The notes: generated by a model from the letters alone, not told the origin. Shown: positions 53,100 to 62,807, counted from the stretch's first letter. The stretch: DNA of 64,000 bases from an uncultured Adlercreutzia sp. (GCA_910589165.1 CAJUSP010000002.1:62001-126000); one strand, 5' to 3'. Numbers and translations are program-made.

Positions 53100-53258
53100 G
53101 CGCGGGAGGGCGGCGCGTTCGTCGGCCGGGCTCTCTGAACACTGCCTAGCCGCGACCGAAGGTCGCACCATAAAAGCATGAGGGAGCGAAGCGCCTGAGC
53201 CGAAGGCGAACAGCGGAGCGCGTGCCCGGACGATGAATGCGCCGCCCTCCCGCGCGGA
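53100..53258. repeat. ~159-bp structured repeat, copy A
   Basis: Begins GCGCGGGAGGGCGGCGC and ends GCGCCGCCCTCCCGCGC plus GGA. The outer arms pair over about 34 bp with a few mismatches. Inside are GCGACC-GAA-GGTCGC (53151-53165), then ATAAAAGCATGAGGGAGCG and CGCCT/AGGCG. It starts eight bases after nth ends. Copies B and C differ from it at only a handful of positions. Confidence 0.85.
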
Positions 53259-53360
53259 CGGATCGGTGAAGTTTTTAGGGAGGACGTAACGCCTGTCGCT
53301 TTCGGCGCATCTAAGGGACAGATCGCGCGATCATTGTGGAAATGAGGAAAACGAGAGCCT

Positions 53361-54056
53361 ATGACGAAACACACCATCCCTCATGCTCGACGGCTCGTGA
53401 AACGGGCCCGTTTGGGTGACGCAGCCGCCTTCGAGGAGCTCGTGCGCCCTTGCCGCGACACGCTCTACCGCGTGGCCGCAAGCGCCCTGGGCGTTCGCGA
53501 GGCCGACGCGGGCGACGTGGCCGACGCCTTGCAGACAACGCTCATCGCCGCCTGGCGCGGCATCGGCGAGGTGCGCGAGCCCCGTTACTTCAAAACCTGG
53601 CTCGTGCGCATTTGCATCAACCAGTGCCGTCAGATCCAGCGGCAGCGCAAGCCCTCGGTGCCCCTCGAGGCTATCTCCGAAGAGAGGCTCGACGCCCAGC
53701 TGCGAAGCGCCGGCGCCCGCGACGACGCCGCACAGGCCCTGGAGTCAGCCGAGGCCGACGAGAAGTTCGCGCGCCTGGTGGCGCTTGCCGGCGAGGCCAA
53801 CGCGCTTGCGATGACGCTCTACTACGGCGAGGGCTACTCGACGACCGAGATCGCCGAGCTTCTAGAGCTGTCGCCGGAAGGGGTGCGCCAGCGGCTTTTC
53901 CGCGGTCGCAAGCGCATCGCCCAGGCCCTGGGTGCCGACGAGGAGGCCGGCGAAGAAGCCGAAGAGGCGCCCGCCCTCCCCTCGCGCCGCCGCGCCGGCC
54001 GCCCGCGCGCCCCGACAGCCGATGACGAGCTCATCCGCGCCGCAAGGCCCGCCTAA
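53361..54056 (+). CDS. ECF-type RNA polymerase sigma factor
   Basis: A 231-residue sigma-70 family protein with only regions 2 and 4. Region 2 includes ELVRPCRDTLYRVAASALG and YFKTWLVRICINQCRQI, and region 4 includes YGEGYSTTEIAELLELSPEG and VRQRLFRGRKRIAQAL. A C-terminal extension of about 40 residues is rich in Glu, Arg and Pro. The next gene encodes a membrane protein with features of an anti-sigma factor, so the pair probably forms a signal-response unit. Confidence 0.9.
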   Translation: MTKHTIPHARRLVKRARLGDAAAFEELVRPCRDTLYRVAASALGVREADAGDVADALQTTLIAAWRGIGEVREPRYFKTWLVRICINQCRQIQRQRKPSVPLEAISEERLDAQLRSAGARDDAAQALESAEADEKFARLVALAGEANALAMTLYYGEGYSTTEIAELLELSPEGVRQRLFRGRKRIAQALGADEEAGEEAEEAPALPSRRRAGRPRAPTADDELIRAARPA

Positions 54057-54170
54057 CACCACCGATCCCACCGGGAAGGCGCAGCCGCACCACCGACGGA
54101 ACAGCGCGGGCGCACCCCGCCTCCGCCGTTCCGAGCTGCCCTTCCCGCAACACACCGAGGAGCATTCCCC

Positions 54171-55685
54171 ATGAACAACGACAACCTTGACCGTACGCTG
54201 CGCCTCGCCCTGGGCGATGCCGCGGCGACGCCGGCCGCCGGAGCCGCCATGGACGCGGCCCTTGGCGCCATCCGCAGAGAGGCCGCGGTGCGCCCCGCCG
54301 CCCGCCGCACCGAGCGCCCGGCGAGCGCCTTTTCCCGCGCCCCCCGCTGGGCCCAGGTGGCCGCCGTGGGCGCCGCCGTGTGCCTGTGCTGCGGCGGCAC
54401 CGCCTACGCCGCTGACAAGCTGGGTCTCATCAACCTGCAGCCGTCCGGCACCTACCAGACCCTCATGGCCGTCGACGCCGAAAGCGCGGCCGCAGCCGCC
54501 GAGCCCGTCGCCGACTACCGGCTCGAGCTGACCTACCTGCCGGCCGGCGCCGTGGAAACCGACCGCGACGACCACCTGGCCGACTACCGCTGGGGCGACT
54601 ACGAGAAGAGCCTCTCGTCGGCCCTGTTCTACCTTGATTCCAGCGATCCTCTGGCCGTGTCCGACACCACCGGCAGCCGCGCCATCGAGGTGAACGGCCG
54701 CGAGGCCATCGTCTTCGAACGCCAAAGCGCCACCTGGGAGCAGGGCTCGTCTTACGACCTGTACCTGGTCTTTCCCGACGAGCGCCGCGTGCTGTGGCTG
54801 TGGAGCGACAGCCTCACCGAAAGCGAGCTTATCTCCATCGCCGAGGGCGCGAGCCTCGTCGCCAACGGCAAGACCGTCATCCCCGGCACCTTCCAGGGCG
54901 AGGGACGCGAAGGCGACTACCTCATGACCTGGTCGGAAGAGGTCGCCCGCAGCAACGCGCCCGGCGAAGAGGGCGAGGCCGAGCCGCTTATGCTCGCCAC
55001 CTCCACCGACGAGATGGCCGGGCTGCACGCCGTGGGCGAGGCCTTCCCCGTCGCCTGCTACGCCGAGCAGACCTGGGGCGACTTGGAAGGTGCTGGCGAC
55101 GTGCTGTCCGCCAAGGTGGCCTCCGTGGAAGTGGCCGACAGCCTTGACGGCCTCAACCCCGAGCGCATGGCCGCTGACTGGGCCGATCTCGAGGGCGAGA
55201 ACGGGCTGACCGCCGGCATCCACTACGTGGCCTTCGGCGACGGCCGCACCACCACGACGAGCCTTGTGGCCGAGGAGACCGTGCCCGTGAAAATCGTGAC
55301 CGCCACCGTGGAGTACACCAACACCGGCAGCGAGCCCCTCGACGACGTGCTCGTGCAGGCATCGCTTCTGCGCGCAGCCGAGGAGAACGGCACCTGGAGC
55401 GTCCTCAACCGCGAAGATGCCGTGGAAGGCGCCGAAGACGCCCAGTGCAAGCCGTGGAACGTGACGAGCGGCGAGATGGCCTACTACGAGGTGGACGCCG
55501 CCCACGCCGCCGAGAAGAACTATATCGCGCACCTGGAGCCGGGCGAGACAGCAACGGTGACCCTGGCGTGGCCCGTGCCCGAAGACGAGCTCGACAAGCT
55601 CCTGCTCGACCTGACCGGCGAGGGCTCCCACTACCAGTTCACCGAAGCAGCCCTCACCCGCGGCTACGTAGACATCCGCCAGTAG
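54171..55685 (+). CDS. Putative membrane anti-sigma factor
   Basis: A 504-residue protein. The cytoplasmic N-terminus (1-57) is short and starts MNNDNLDRTLRLALGD, one membrane helix lies at about 60-82, and a large outer domain (about 85-504) is rich in beta strands and acidic residues. The layout resembles DUF4179/DUF4367-type anti-sigma proteins paired with ECF sigma factors. GAGGAGCA precedes the ATG. No zinc-binding anti-sigma motif (HxxxCxxC) is seen. The outer domain may sense the envelope or a ligand. Confidence 0.72.
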   Translation: MNNDNLDRTLRLALGDAAATPAAGAAMDAALGAIRREAAVRPAARRTERPASAFSRAPRWAQVAAVGAAVCLCCGGTAYAADKLGLINLQPSGTYQTLMAVDAESAAAAAEPVADYRLELTYLPAGAVETDRDDHLADYRWGDYEKSLSSALFYLDSSDPLAVSDTTGSRAIEVNGREAIVFERQSATWEQGSSYDLYLVFPDERRVLWLWSDSLTESELISIAEGASLVANGKTVIPGTFQGEGREGDYLMTWSEEVARSNAPGEEGEAEPLMLATSTDEMAGLHAVGEAFPVACYAEQTWGDLEGAGDVLSAKVASVEVADSLDGLNPERMAADWADLEGENGLTAGIHYVAFGDGRTTTTSLVAEETVPVKIVTATVEYTNTGSEPLDDVLVQASLLRAAEENGTWSVLNREDAVEGAEDAQCKPWNVTSGEMAYYEVDAAHAAEKNYIAHLEPGETATVTLAWPVPEDELDKLLLDLTGEGSHYQFTEAALTRGYVDIRQ

Positions 55686-55690
55686 CAGCA

Positions 55691-55849
55691 GCGCGGGAGG
55701 GCGGCGCGTTCGTCGGCCGGGCTCTCTGAACACTGCCTATCTGCGACCGAAGGTCGCACCATAAAAGCATGAGGGAGCGCAGCGCCTGAGCCGAAGGCGA
55801 ACAGCGGAGCGCGTGCCCGGACGATGAATGCGCCGCCCTCCCGCGCGGA
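55691..55849. repeat. ~159-bp structured repeat, copy B
   Basis: Same length and orientation as copy A. Differences include CCTATCTGCG for CCTAGCCGCG and GAGCGCAGCG for GAGCGAAGCG. It starts six bases after the anti-sigma gene and ends 18 bases before the convergent hydrogenase protease gene. Confidence 0.85.
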
Positions 55850-55867
55850 CAGCCAGAGAAGACTTGC

Positions 55868-56377
55868 CTACAACTCCGGGCAGGTCTTCTTCTGTAGGGG
55901 GAAGCCGCGGCGGTGCAGTTCGGCTACGACTGTTTCCACGAGCAGGGGCAGGGCGGCCTCGCATTCGGCGGTGAGCCCCACGGCGAACTCCGAGGGAGAG
56001 GGGTTGCCCACCTGCATGCCGAGGCAGAACCCCTCGGCTTCATAGCCCATAAGGGACGCAGCATCGAACAGGTCTACAAGCTTCAGGTCGTGCAGCGAGG
56101 CCTCGGGGCCGGAATGGCGCGCCATGGCATCCGGCTCGAAGCGGTACACCGTGCCCGGCGCGTCTCCCGTGCCGTCCACGGCGTCCACGGTAAGAATGAG
56201 GTCGCATTTCTCCACATAGGGAAGCATATCGAGCGACATGCAGCCCACGTCGAGCACCGTCACGTTCTCGGGAATCTCGTAGGCGGCCACGATCTCATCA
56301 TAGGCCGCCGGCCCCACCCCGTCGTCGAGCATGAGCCGGTTGCCCACGAAGAACACCGCGCAGGTACGCTCGGCCAT
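55868..56377 (-). CDS. hyaD: Hydrogenase maturation protease
   Basis: A 169-residue endopeptidase of the HyaD/HycI family. It removes the C-terminal tail of the hydrogenase large subunit after nickel insertion. Features are VGNRLMLDDGVGPAAYDEI (first metal ligand region), LDVGCMSLDMLPYVEK, VDAVDGTGDAPGTVYRF and SLHDLKLVDL (histidine ligand). The likely substrate is the large subunit at 62809. ATG 56377 shares one base with the stop of the upstream gene, so the two are coupled. Confidence 0.9.
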   Translation of the reverse strand: MAERTCAVFFVGNRLMLDDGVGPAAYDEIVAAYEIPENVTVLDVGCMSLDMLPYVEKCDLILTVDAVDGTGDAPGTVYRFEPDAMARHSGPEASLHDLKLVDLFDAASLMGYEAEGFCLGMQVGNPSPSEFAVGLTAECEAALPLLVETVVAELHRRGFPLQKKTCPEL

Positions 56378-56808
56378 CAGAGCACCTCCAGGTTCGGGCG
56401 CACATCCAGGTTGTACCAGGTGGCGAACGCAATCACGGCCACAGCGCACACCGCGCCCACGATGGCCCAGATGCGCTGCCGGCGCAGGTACGTCTCGCGC
56501 GACACACCCATGTTCTCGGCCCGGTGCGCCGCGAAGGGCTGGGCTACGATGGCGAACACCACCGTGATGGCCACCAATCCCGCGCCCATGAGCACGGCCA
56601 GAACCACGTTCATGACGGAAGGCTCCACCGTGGCGGCGTAGATGACGTTGTCCACGAACAGCCAGGCGACGAAGAACAAAAACGCCGGCCACATCCCATG
56701 GGCCGGGCCCCATACCGGCGCCAAGAACAGCGCCCCCAGATTCACCCGCGGCAGCCCCGCCAGGAACTGCTCCTCGGCCGCAATCTGCTCGTCGGTCAAC
56801 TCAGCCAT
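56377..56808 (-). CDS. Small membrane protein coupled to hyaD
   Basis: A 143-residue protein with three hydrophobic segments (about 25-57, 66-90 and 112-132). The sequence LGALFLAPVWGPAHGMWPAF resembles DUF2628-like membrane proteins. It is translationally coupled to hyaD, so it may act in hydrogenase maturation, but no function is known. Confidence 0.65.
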   Translation of the reverse strand: MAELTDEQIAAEEQFLAGLPRVNLGALFLAPVWGPAHGMWPAFLFFVAWLFVDNVIYAATVEPSVMNVVLAVLMGAGLVAITVVFAIVAQPFAAHRAENMGVSRETYLRRQRIWAIVGAVCAVAVIAFATWYNLDVRPNLEVL

Positions 56809-56908
56809 ACACGCTCCTCACGCTCACGTTATCTCAAGCGTACTGTAAGGGAAAAGGCGCGAGCAAAGGCCCCTCGCCCGCCCCCAAATCGGCGTGAGGA
56901 AGACAGGC

Positions 56909-56935
56909 GGCAAGGGCATGGCCCTTGCCCTACGG
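56909..56935 (-). repeat. REP-like palindrome with GTAG foot, copy 5
   Basis: On the minus strand CCGTAG, then GGCAAGGGC-CAT-GCCCTTGCC. It lies 25 bases before copy C of the long repeat. Confidence 0.72.
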
Positions 56936-56959
56936 AGGCGATGCGGGCCGTAGCGGGTA

Positions 56960-57117
56960 GCGCGGGAGGGCGGCGCGTTCGTCGGCCGGGCTCTCTGAAC
57001 ACTGCCTACCCGCGACCGAAGGTCGCTCATAAAAGCATGAGGGAGCGGAGCGCCTGAGCCGAAGGCGAACAGCGGAGCGCGTGCCCGGACGATGAATGCG
57101 CCGCCCTCCCGCGCGGA
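56960..57117. repeat. ~159-bp structured repeat, copy C
   Basis: 158 bp, one base shorter than A and B (GGTCGCTCAT for GGTCGCACCAT). It has the same orientation and ends seven bases beyond the stop of the Pip gene at 57125. Together with REP copy 5 it fills the 316-bp gap between the Pip gene and the small membrane protein. Confidence 0.85.
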
Positions 57118-57124
57118 CGGTCGG

Positions 57125-59317
57125 TTAGCTGATGAGCTGCGAGGTTTCTACTTGCTCTACGTACCATTCCATGAACTTCTCCAAGGGCTTGCGCAGCACG
57201 AGGCCGAGAAGGGCTGCGGGCACGAGGAACAGCGCGAGCATGCCCATCTGCACCCAGAAGTCGTTGGCGTAGACCCCCATCATGGCGCCGCGCATGGCGT
57301 TCACCACGTGGGTGGCCGGCAGCCACGGGCTTAAGGCCTGCACGAAATCGGGCAGGATCTGCAGCGGGTAGGAGCCGCCGCAGCCGGTCACCTGCACGAT
57401 AAGCAGGATGACGGCGATGGCCTTCCCCAAGTTCGCGAACGACACCACGAGCGCGTAGATGATGAACGTGAACACGAGCCCCGCCCACCAGCAGCACAGC
57501 ATATACAGTATGGGGTTTTCCACCTGCACCTGCACGAACAGCATGTTGCCGAGCCCCATGACCGTGGTCTGGGCCAGCGAGATGGCCGCCATCACGCCGA
57601 AATGCCCGAAGAAGAGCTGGCGCGGCTTCACGTTCACCACGCCGGCCTCGCGCTGCATGGCGCGCGAGAGCTTCGGCTTGAACACCACGAGGATAAGCAG
57701 CGACCCGATGAACAGGGCCAGCGTCGTGTACAGCGGCGCCATGGCCGAGCCGAAATTCTCCACGGGGAACACCGCGGTGCGCTCGACGCCCACCGGCATG
57801 GCGAGCGCCTTCGAGAGCACCGACACGTCGGCCCCGAGCACCGCCTTCAGCGCGTCGCGGTCGCCGGAGGCCAGGGCCTCGTCGATGCTCTTCGCCATGT
57901 CGCGCAGGCCGGCGGACACCTCGTGGAGCTTGTCAGTGGTCTCGGTGATCTTCTCGGCGGTGTTGCCCATGACCTCGGCGGCCGAGCCGGCCGAGGCGGA
58001 AAGGTCGGCCCCCACGCCCTTCAGGTCCTCGGTCACCTGGCCGAGCGATCCGGCCATGGCGGCGGCCTCGTCGGCTAGCGACGAGAGCCCCGGGGCCACA
58101 TTGGCCTCGTAGTCGTCGCGGATGGCCGTGATGGAGGCCACAGCCTCGGCCGCCTTGGCCTTGGCCTCCTCGCGCTCGGCGGCCACGTCGGTCTCGCCCG
58201 AGGCCAGCTTGTCGGCCGCACTTGTGAGCGAGGACGCCATAGAATCGGCCTGGGACGCCACGGACCGCACCCGCGAGGCCAGGGCGTTCACCTGGGGGCG
58301 CACGGTCTCGGGCAGCGACGAGGCGAGCCCCTCCAGGGTGCCCGCCACCTGGCGGTACAGCCCCGCCTGCTTGGAGAGCGCGTCGGCCTGGGAGCGCAGG
58401 TCGCCCGCGATACCCTCGGCGTCGTCGGAGGCGGCGTCGAAGAGCTCGTCCACCGCACCGGCGACGGCCGAGAAACTGGAGGTGCTCTTCGTGAGCGCCT
58501 CATCGAGGCTCGCCGCCGAAGAGCGCAGGGTGTCCACCGTGGCAGGCACCGCGTCGGCGCGCACCGAAGCGGCTGCCAGCGTCTCGTCCAGCGTGCCCGA
58601 GGCTTTCTGCGCCAAGTCGGCCGAACTCGTGGAGAGGTCCTGGCACGACTGGGCGAGCGAGCTGTACAGCACGAGCACGCCGGCGGCATCGTCGAAGGCG
58701 TCGGCCATCTCGCGCACGTGATCGGCCACCACCGCGATGCGGCCGTCCCAGTCGTCGCTGTCGGCGAACGACGAGATGGACTCCGCCAGCGTGAGCGACA
58801 CCTCGGACAGCGTCTGGGCGAAGGCGGCGTTCACCTGGTAGGACACCGAGTCGGCCCCCTGGTCGGTGATCTTCGGCGCGATGGCGCTCTTCTTCTCGTT
58901 GGCGTAGTAGATGATGTCGGCGTGGCCCGAATCGCCCGTGTAGAAGGTCAGCATGTCGCGGCTGAAGTTCTGCGGGATGACCACGGCCGCATAGTAGCGG
59001 CCCGATTTCGCGCCGTCCACGGCGTCGGCCTCGTCGGTGATGCGCCAGTCGATCTGGTCGTTGGCGCGCAGGGCCGCCACCACCTGCTCGCCCACGTTCA
59101 CGCGCAGGGGTATGAGGTCTGACTGGTAGCCCTCGTCGGTGTTGGCCACGGCCACGGTGAGGTTGCCGGTGTTGTCGAACACGTTCCAGCAGGCGATGAT
59201 GTTGTACCAGGCGAACAGCGACGGCACGATGACGAGCCCGATGGCGATAATGATGGTCATGACGTTGGTGCGCAGATGCTTAAGATCGGCCAGGAAGATG
59301 CGCCAGATGTTAGCCAT
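57125..59317 (-). CDS. YhgE/Pip-family membrane protein (second of pair)
   Basis: A 730-residue protein. One N-terminal helix (about 17-38) is followed by the family signature SLFAWYNIIACWNVFDNTGN, a long extracytoplasmic coiled-coil region (about 130-500) and five or six C-terminal helices. This is the layout of YhgE/phage-infection (Pip) proteins, related to EsaA and to ABC-2-type permeases. AAGGAGG precedes ATG 59317, which overlaps the upstream gene by eight bases. Confidence 0.88.
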   Translation of the reverse strand: MANIWRIFLADLKHLRTNVMTIIIAIGLVIVPSLFAWYNIIACWNVFDNTGNLTVAVANTDEGYQSDLIPLRVNVGEQVVAALRANDQIDWRITDEADAVDGAKSGRYYAAVVIPQNFSRDMLTFYTGDSGHADIIYYANEKKSAIAPKITDQGADSVSYQVNAAFAQTLSEVSLTLAESISSFADSDDWDGRIAVVADHVREMADAFDDAAGVLVLYSSLAQSCQDLSTSSADLAQKASGTLDETLAAASVRADAVPATVDTLRSSAASLDEALTKSTSSFSAVAGAVDELFDAASDDAEGIAGDLRSQADALSKQAGLYRQVAGTLEGLASSLPETVRPQVNALASRVRSVASQADSMASSLTSAADKLASGETDVAAEREEAKAKAAEAVASITAIRDDYEANVAPGLSSLADEAAAMAGSLGQVTEDLKGVGADLSASAGSAAEVMGNTAEKITETTDKLHEVSAGLRDMAKSIDEALASGDRDALKAVLGADVSVLSKALAMPVGVERTAVFPVENFGSAMAPLYTTLALFIGSLLILVVFKPKLSRAMQREAGVVNVKPRQLFFGHFGVMAAISLAQTTVMGLGNMLFVQVQVENPILYMLCCWWAGLVFTFIIYALVVSFANLGKAIAVILLIVQVTGCGGSYPLQILPDFVQALSPWLPATHVVNAMRGAMMGVYANDFWVQMGMLALFLVPAALLGLVLRKPLEKFMEWYVEQVETSQLIS

Positions 59318-61991
59318 GGTGCACCTCCTTCTGCCCCTCGTCGCCGGGCGCATCGGCGGCTCCTTCGCCGTCGCCGTCCGCTTCCGCAGCCGCGCTCTCC
59401 CCCCGCGTTGCCGCCGGAGCCGCCGGGCCGTCCACCGAGCGGGCCGCCCGGGCCACTTCCTCGCTCGCCTCGTACAAGTCGATAAGCGACGCATCGGACA
59501 TCGATTCCAGCTTGAGCTGCCGCTTGAAGCTGTAGCGCAGGCTCTCGATGACCACGAGGGCCACGAAAATCACCACGATCCACAGAAGCCACGCCGTCAG
59601 CAGCCATACCTTCTCGGCCGGCGTCAGCGCGAACACCACGGCGAGCACCACCGGCACCGCCACGCCCAGGATAATGGCCCAGCGCATAAGCTTCGGATAC
59701 AGCCGCGAGAACCGCACGTAGCGCCGCTTCAGCGCGCTCGCGTAGGACGTCTTGTCCGACAGCGCCCGCATGATCTGCGAGATGCGGAAGGGGCGCCCGG
59801 GGGTTTCCGCGTCGTCGCCGTTGAAGATGCCGCCGGCGCGCACCTGGCGCGCCACCATGTAGTTCACGTTCGCCATCAGCGGCCGCAGCAGGATGCCCGC
59901 GGCGGTGAACAGGGCGAAGAACAGCGCCAGCACGAGCAGGTCGGTCATGTACTGGTCGCCGTAGAAGCCGCAGATGGCCTCGCGCATGGCCCCGATACCG
60001 TAGGTGAACGGGAACAGCGGGTAGATGGATTGGAAGAAGCTCGAGGTCATCTCGATGGGGTACAGGCCCGTGGCGCCGGGAATCTGGGCGAACACGAGCA
60101 CGATGCAGATGCCTTTGCCGATGTGCTGCAGCGTCACCGACAGCGAGTAGATGATGGCCAGATACGCGAGCGCCGTCACCGCCGCGGCGAAGAAGAGAGC
60201 CGGGGCGTTCACCGCCTGCACGCCGATGGCCACCACGCCGGCGCAGCAGACGAGCGCCTGGATGACCACCATGGCCGCGAACAGCAGAAAGCGACCCCAG
60301 TAGCGCTGGGCCAAGGTGACGCCGGGAATGCCTGTGCTGTCGGCCTCCTGGCGCATGATGACGAGCAGCATGAAGGCGCCGATCCAGAAGGTGAGGTTCA
60401 TGAACAGGGGCGCCATGGCCGATCCGTAGGCGTTCAGCGGGTAGAGCTGCTCGGTGACCACCTCGGTGGGCGAGGCCATGAAGCTGGCGATGCGGTCGGC
60501 GTTCAGGCCCTCGTCGCCCACCAGATCGGACAGCGCATCGGAGGTGCCGAAGGCGAGCACGTCGTTGTACACGAGCCCCAGCTCGCTTTCCAGGCCGGCG
60601 AACAGCTTGTCGGTGTCGGTTACGGCCGCCGACGCCGTTTCCATGGTGCCCTCCAGCTGGTCGATAACGAGCCCGGTCTGGCTCACCAGCAGCCGCTGGG
60701 TGTCCAGGGCGCTATCGAGCGCCTCGGTGGTCTCGGTGAGGGCCTCAAGGGCGCTCGTGACCGCGGGCAGCGTGGTGCCGAAGAGCCCCGTGGAGTACTC
60801 GCTCATGCTGTCGGAGGCGCCGCCCACGGCCGCATCAAGGGCGCTGACGGCCCCGGCCAGGGCGCTCGAGGTGTCCTGGGCGCGCTCGGAGGCGGCGGAA
60901 AGCGACGAGAGGGCGCTCTCGGCCGCACTTGCGCGCTCGTCCAGCGCCGAGGCCACATCCTCCAGCGCGCGCCGCTCGGCGCTTCCCGCCGGCAGGCTCG
61001 CCGCCGCGCTGCGCACGGAATCGGCCAGGGTGCGGCTCTCGGAGACCGCCTGGTTCCCTTGGGCGATGGCAGCCTGGATGCCCCCTTGGGCCTGCCCCAC
61101 GGCCGAGGTCACCTTGCCCGCGGCGCTGGCCGCGGTCTGAGAGGCCTCGCTTACCGAGGAGAGCCCCTCGGTCACGGCCGGCAGCGCGAAGGCCGAGAAG
61201 TCGTTCAGCACCTTCTGCATGGCCGAGGCGGTCTCCCCCATCTGGCCGAGCGAGCCGTCGGCCGCCTCGATGCCGTCGCTCGCGCGCCCGAGGGCCTCCC
61301 GGGCCTCGGCAGCCTTGTCACGAGCGGCGCCGGTGGCCTCGTTCAGGCGCGAGAGCACCGCACGGGCGTCGGAAGTGGCCGTGGCTGCCGCGGATATCTT
61401 CTCAGCGGCCCTCGACTGCGTCTCGCTCGCCCGCTCGCGCGACTCGTCGACTGCCTCGTCGATGGCCTTCACCGCCACGTCGCTTACCGTGGAGACGAAG
61501 GTGGAGTTGATGGTCTCGTCGAGGGTGGTGGCCCCGGTGTCGGTGATCTTCGGCGACACGGGCCCTGATTTCTCGTTCACGAAATACTGTATCTTCGGCT
61601 CGATAAAGCTGCCGGTAGTGATGGTGAGCAAATCGGCCGTGAAGTTCTCGGGGATGACAAAGGCCGCATAGGCGCCACCGGACTGCACCGTGTCCATAGC
61701 GGTGTCGTAGTCGGTGAACTCCCAGTGCAGCTGGTCGTTTCCGTGCAGCTGCTCGACGATCTTGTCGCCGACGTTCATGTCCCCCGTCAGCTCGGTGGTG
61801 CCGCCCTTATCCTCGTTCACCACGCAGACGGTGAGGTTGCCCGTATTGTCGTAGGGATTCCAGAAACCGATGACGTTGTACCAGGTGTACAGCGACGGCA
61901 GAAGCAGCAGCGCCAGAATCACGACGATGGCCGGCGGCGTATGGGCCAAGCGCGCCAGGTCGCGCCTCAGTATCTTCAGCACATTTCCCAC
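59310..61991 (-). CDS. YhgE/Pip-family membrane protein (first of pair)
   Basis: An 893-residue protein of the same type: signature SLYTWYNVIGFWNPYDNTGN, a coiled-coil stalk rich in Ala, Ser and Glu (about 175-480), then several membrane helices. Unlike its partner it has a further C-terminal part of about 200 residues with two helices and an acidic Ala/Asp/Glu/Gly-rich tail. The two proteins probably act together, perhaps as a heteromeric export or envelope complex. First gene of a two-gene operon. Confidence 0.88.
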   Translation of the reverse strand: MGNVLKILRRDLARLAHTPPAIVVILALLLLPSLYTWYNVIGFWNPYDNTGNLTVCVVNEDKGGTTELTGDMNVGDKIVEQLHGNDQLHWEFTDYDTAMDTVQSGGAYAAFVIPENFTADLLTITTGSFIEPKIQYFVNEKSGPVSPKITDTGATTLDETINSTFVSTVSDVAVKAIDEAVDESRERASETQSRAAEKISAAATATSDARAVLSRLNEATGAARDKAAEAREALGRASDGIEAADGSLGQMGETASAMQKVLNDFSAFALPAVTEGLSSVSEASQTAASAAGKVTSAVGQAQGGIQAAIAQGNQAVSESRTLADSVRSAAASLPAGSAERRALEDVASALDERASAAESALSSLSAASERAQDTSSALAGAVSALDAAVGGASDSMSEYSTGLFGTTLPAVTSALEALTETTEALDSALDTQRLLVSQTGLVIDQLEGTMETASAAVTDTDKLFAGLESELGLVYNDVLAFGTSDALSDLVGDEGLNADRIASFMASPTEVVTEQLYPLNAYGSAMAPLFMNLTFWIGAFMLLVIMRQEADSTGIPGVTLAQRYWGRFLLFAAMVVIQALVCCAGVVAIGVQAVNAPALFFAAAVTALAYLAIIYSLSVTLQHIGKGICIVLVFAQIPGATGLYPIEMTSSFFQSIYPLFPFTYGIGAMREAICGFYGDQYMTDLLVLALFFALFTAAGILLRPLMANVNYMVARQVRAGGIFNGDDAETPGRPFRISQIMRALSDKTSYASALKRRYVRFSRLYPKLMRWAIILGVAVPVVLAVVFALTPAEKVWLLTAWLLWIVVIFVALVVIESLRYSFKRQLKLESMSDASLIDLYEASEEVARAARSVDGPAAPAATRGESAAAEADGDGEGAADAPGDEGQKEVHHG

Positions 61992-62054
61992 GGGCTTTTC
62001 GCGTCCTTCCCCGTTAGTTCATAGGTGATCGAATCATATTACTCCAAAAACAAA

Positions 62055-62086
62055 GACGGCGACCCGCGCGGATCGCCGTCTTTTCA
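62055..62086 (-). terminator. Bidirectional terminator after the cytochrome b gene
   Basis: GACGGCGA and TCGCCGTC form the stem; Ts follow on both strands (TTTT on plus, TTTGTTTTT on minus). It separates the hydrogenase operon from the Pip genes. Confidence 0.85.
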
Positions 62087-62120
62087 TTACCATCGGTCAA
62101 CAAGTGCCAATGGCTGTTCT

Positions 62121-62807
62121 CTAGTGCAGGTCGTTGTCCTCACCCACGATGTTGTGCAGGTCGGGGTCGTAGACCAGGCCGCCATGCTCCTTGTGGATGA
62201 ACATGAGCTTGGTGGGAGCGAAGCCCTCCACGTTGGCCAGGTACACATGGATGAACATGAAGATGATGAACACGTACATACCGAAGTAGTGGATGATGCG
62301 CATGCTCATGAGACCGCCCACGAGGTTGGTGGTGGCCAGGAAGCACGGCACGTTCATCGTCACGCCCCACAGGCAGAGCCCCGTCCAGAACATCAGCACG
62401 ATGAGGATGGGGATGAGCAGGTAGGAGATCTTCTGCGGCACGCCCAGCTTGGCGCCCAGCGGATGATCCTTCTTCAGGAACAGGTAGTACTTGATCCACT
62501 CCAGGGCCTGATGGCGGTTGTCCTTCTGGGGCAGCCAGGTCTTGAAGTCGGTCACCTGCTGACGGGTGCCGCCAGTGGGCGAGGTCTTCACGAAGAAGGC
62601 CATGATCACGCGGGCCACGCAGTTGATGAACAGCACGAAGCCGAAGAAGATGTGGCAGCCGCGGGCGATGCCCGTGAGGAAGGGCAGCACCGGGAAGTGG
62701 ATGATGATACCCGACAGGATGAGCATGATCATAGCGATCAGGTTGATCCAGTGGGTCACCACGAACACGAGAGGATGGGCCTCTTTGTAGTGTGCGAGAT
62801 GGGCCAT
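62121..62807 (-). CDS. hyaC: Hydrogenase b-type cytochrome subunit
   Basis: A 228-residue membrane protein with four main helices. Candidate haem ligands are His19 (VTHWINL), a second in RGCHIFFGF and two in IIHYFGMYVFIIFMFIHVYL. It anchors the hydrogenase dimer and passes electrons to quinone. It begins one base after the large-subunit stop codon, which is tight coupling. Confidence 0.9.
   Translation of the reverse strand: MAHLAHYKEAHPLVFVVTHWINLIAMIMLILSGIIIHFPVLPFLTGIARGCHIFFGFVLFINCVARVIMAFFVKTSPTGGTRQQVTDFKTWLPQKDNRHQALEWIKYYLFLKKDHPLGAKLGVPQKISYLLIPILIVLMFWTGLCLWGVTMNVPCFLATTNLVGGLMSMRIIHYFGMYVFIIFMFIHVYLANVEGFAPTKLMFIHKEHGGLVYDPDLHNIVGEDNDLH

Noticed and set aside
53262..53360. GTAAC and GCATCTA before the ECF sigma gene as an autoregulated ECF promoter.
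   Set aside because: The match to known ECF promoter patterns is too loose to support without knowing other promoters of this sigma factor.
53862..55733. A 623-codon minus-strand reading frame opposite the sigma and anti-sigma genes.
   Set aside because: Its Gly/His/Val-rich composition is typical of the antisense frame of GC-rich genes, and it starts inside a repeat.
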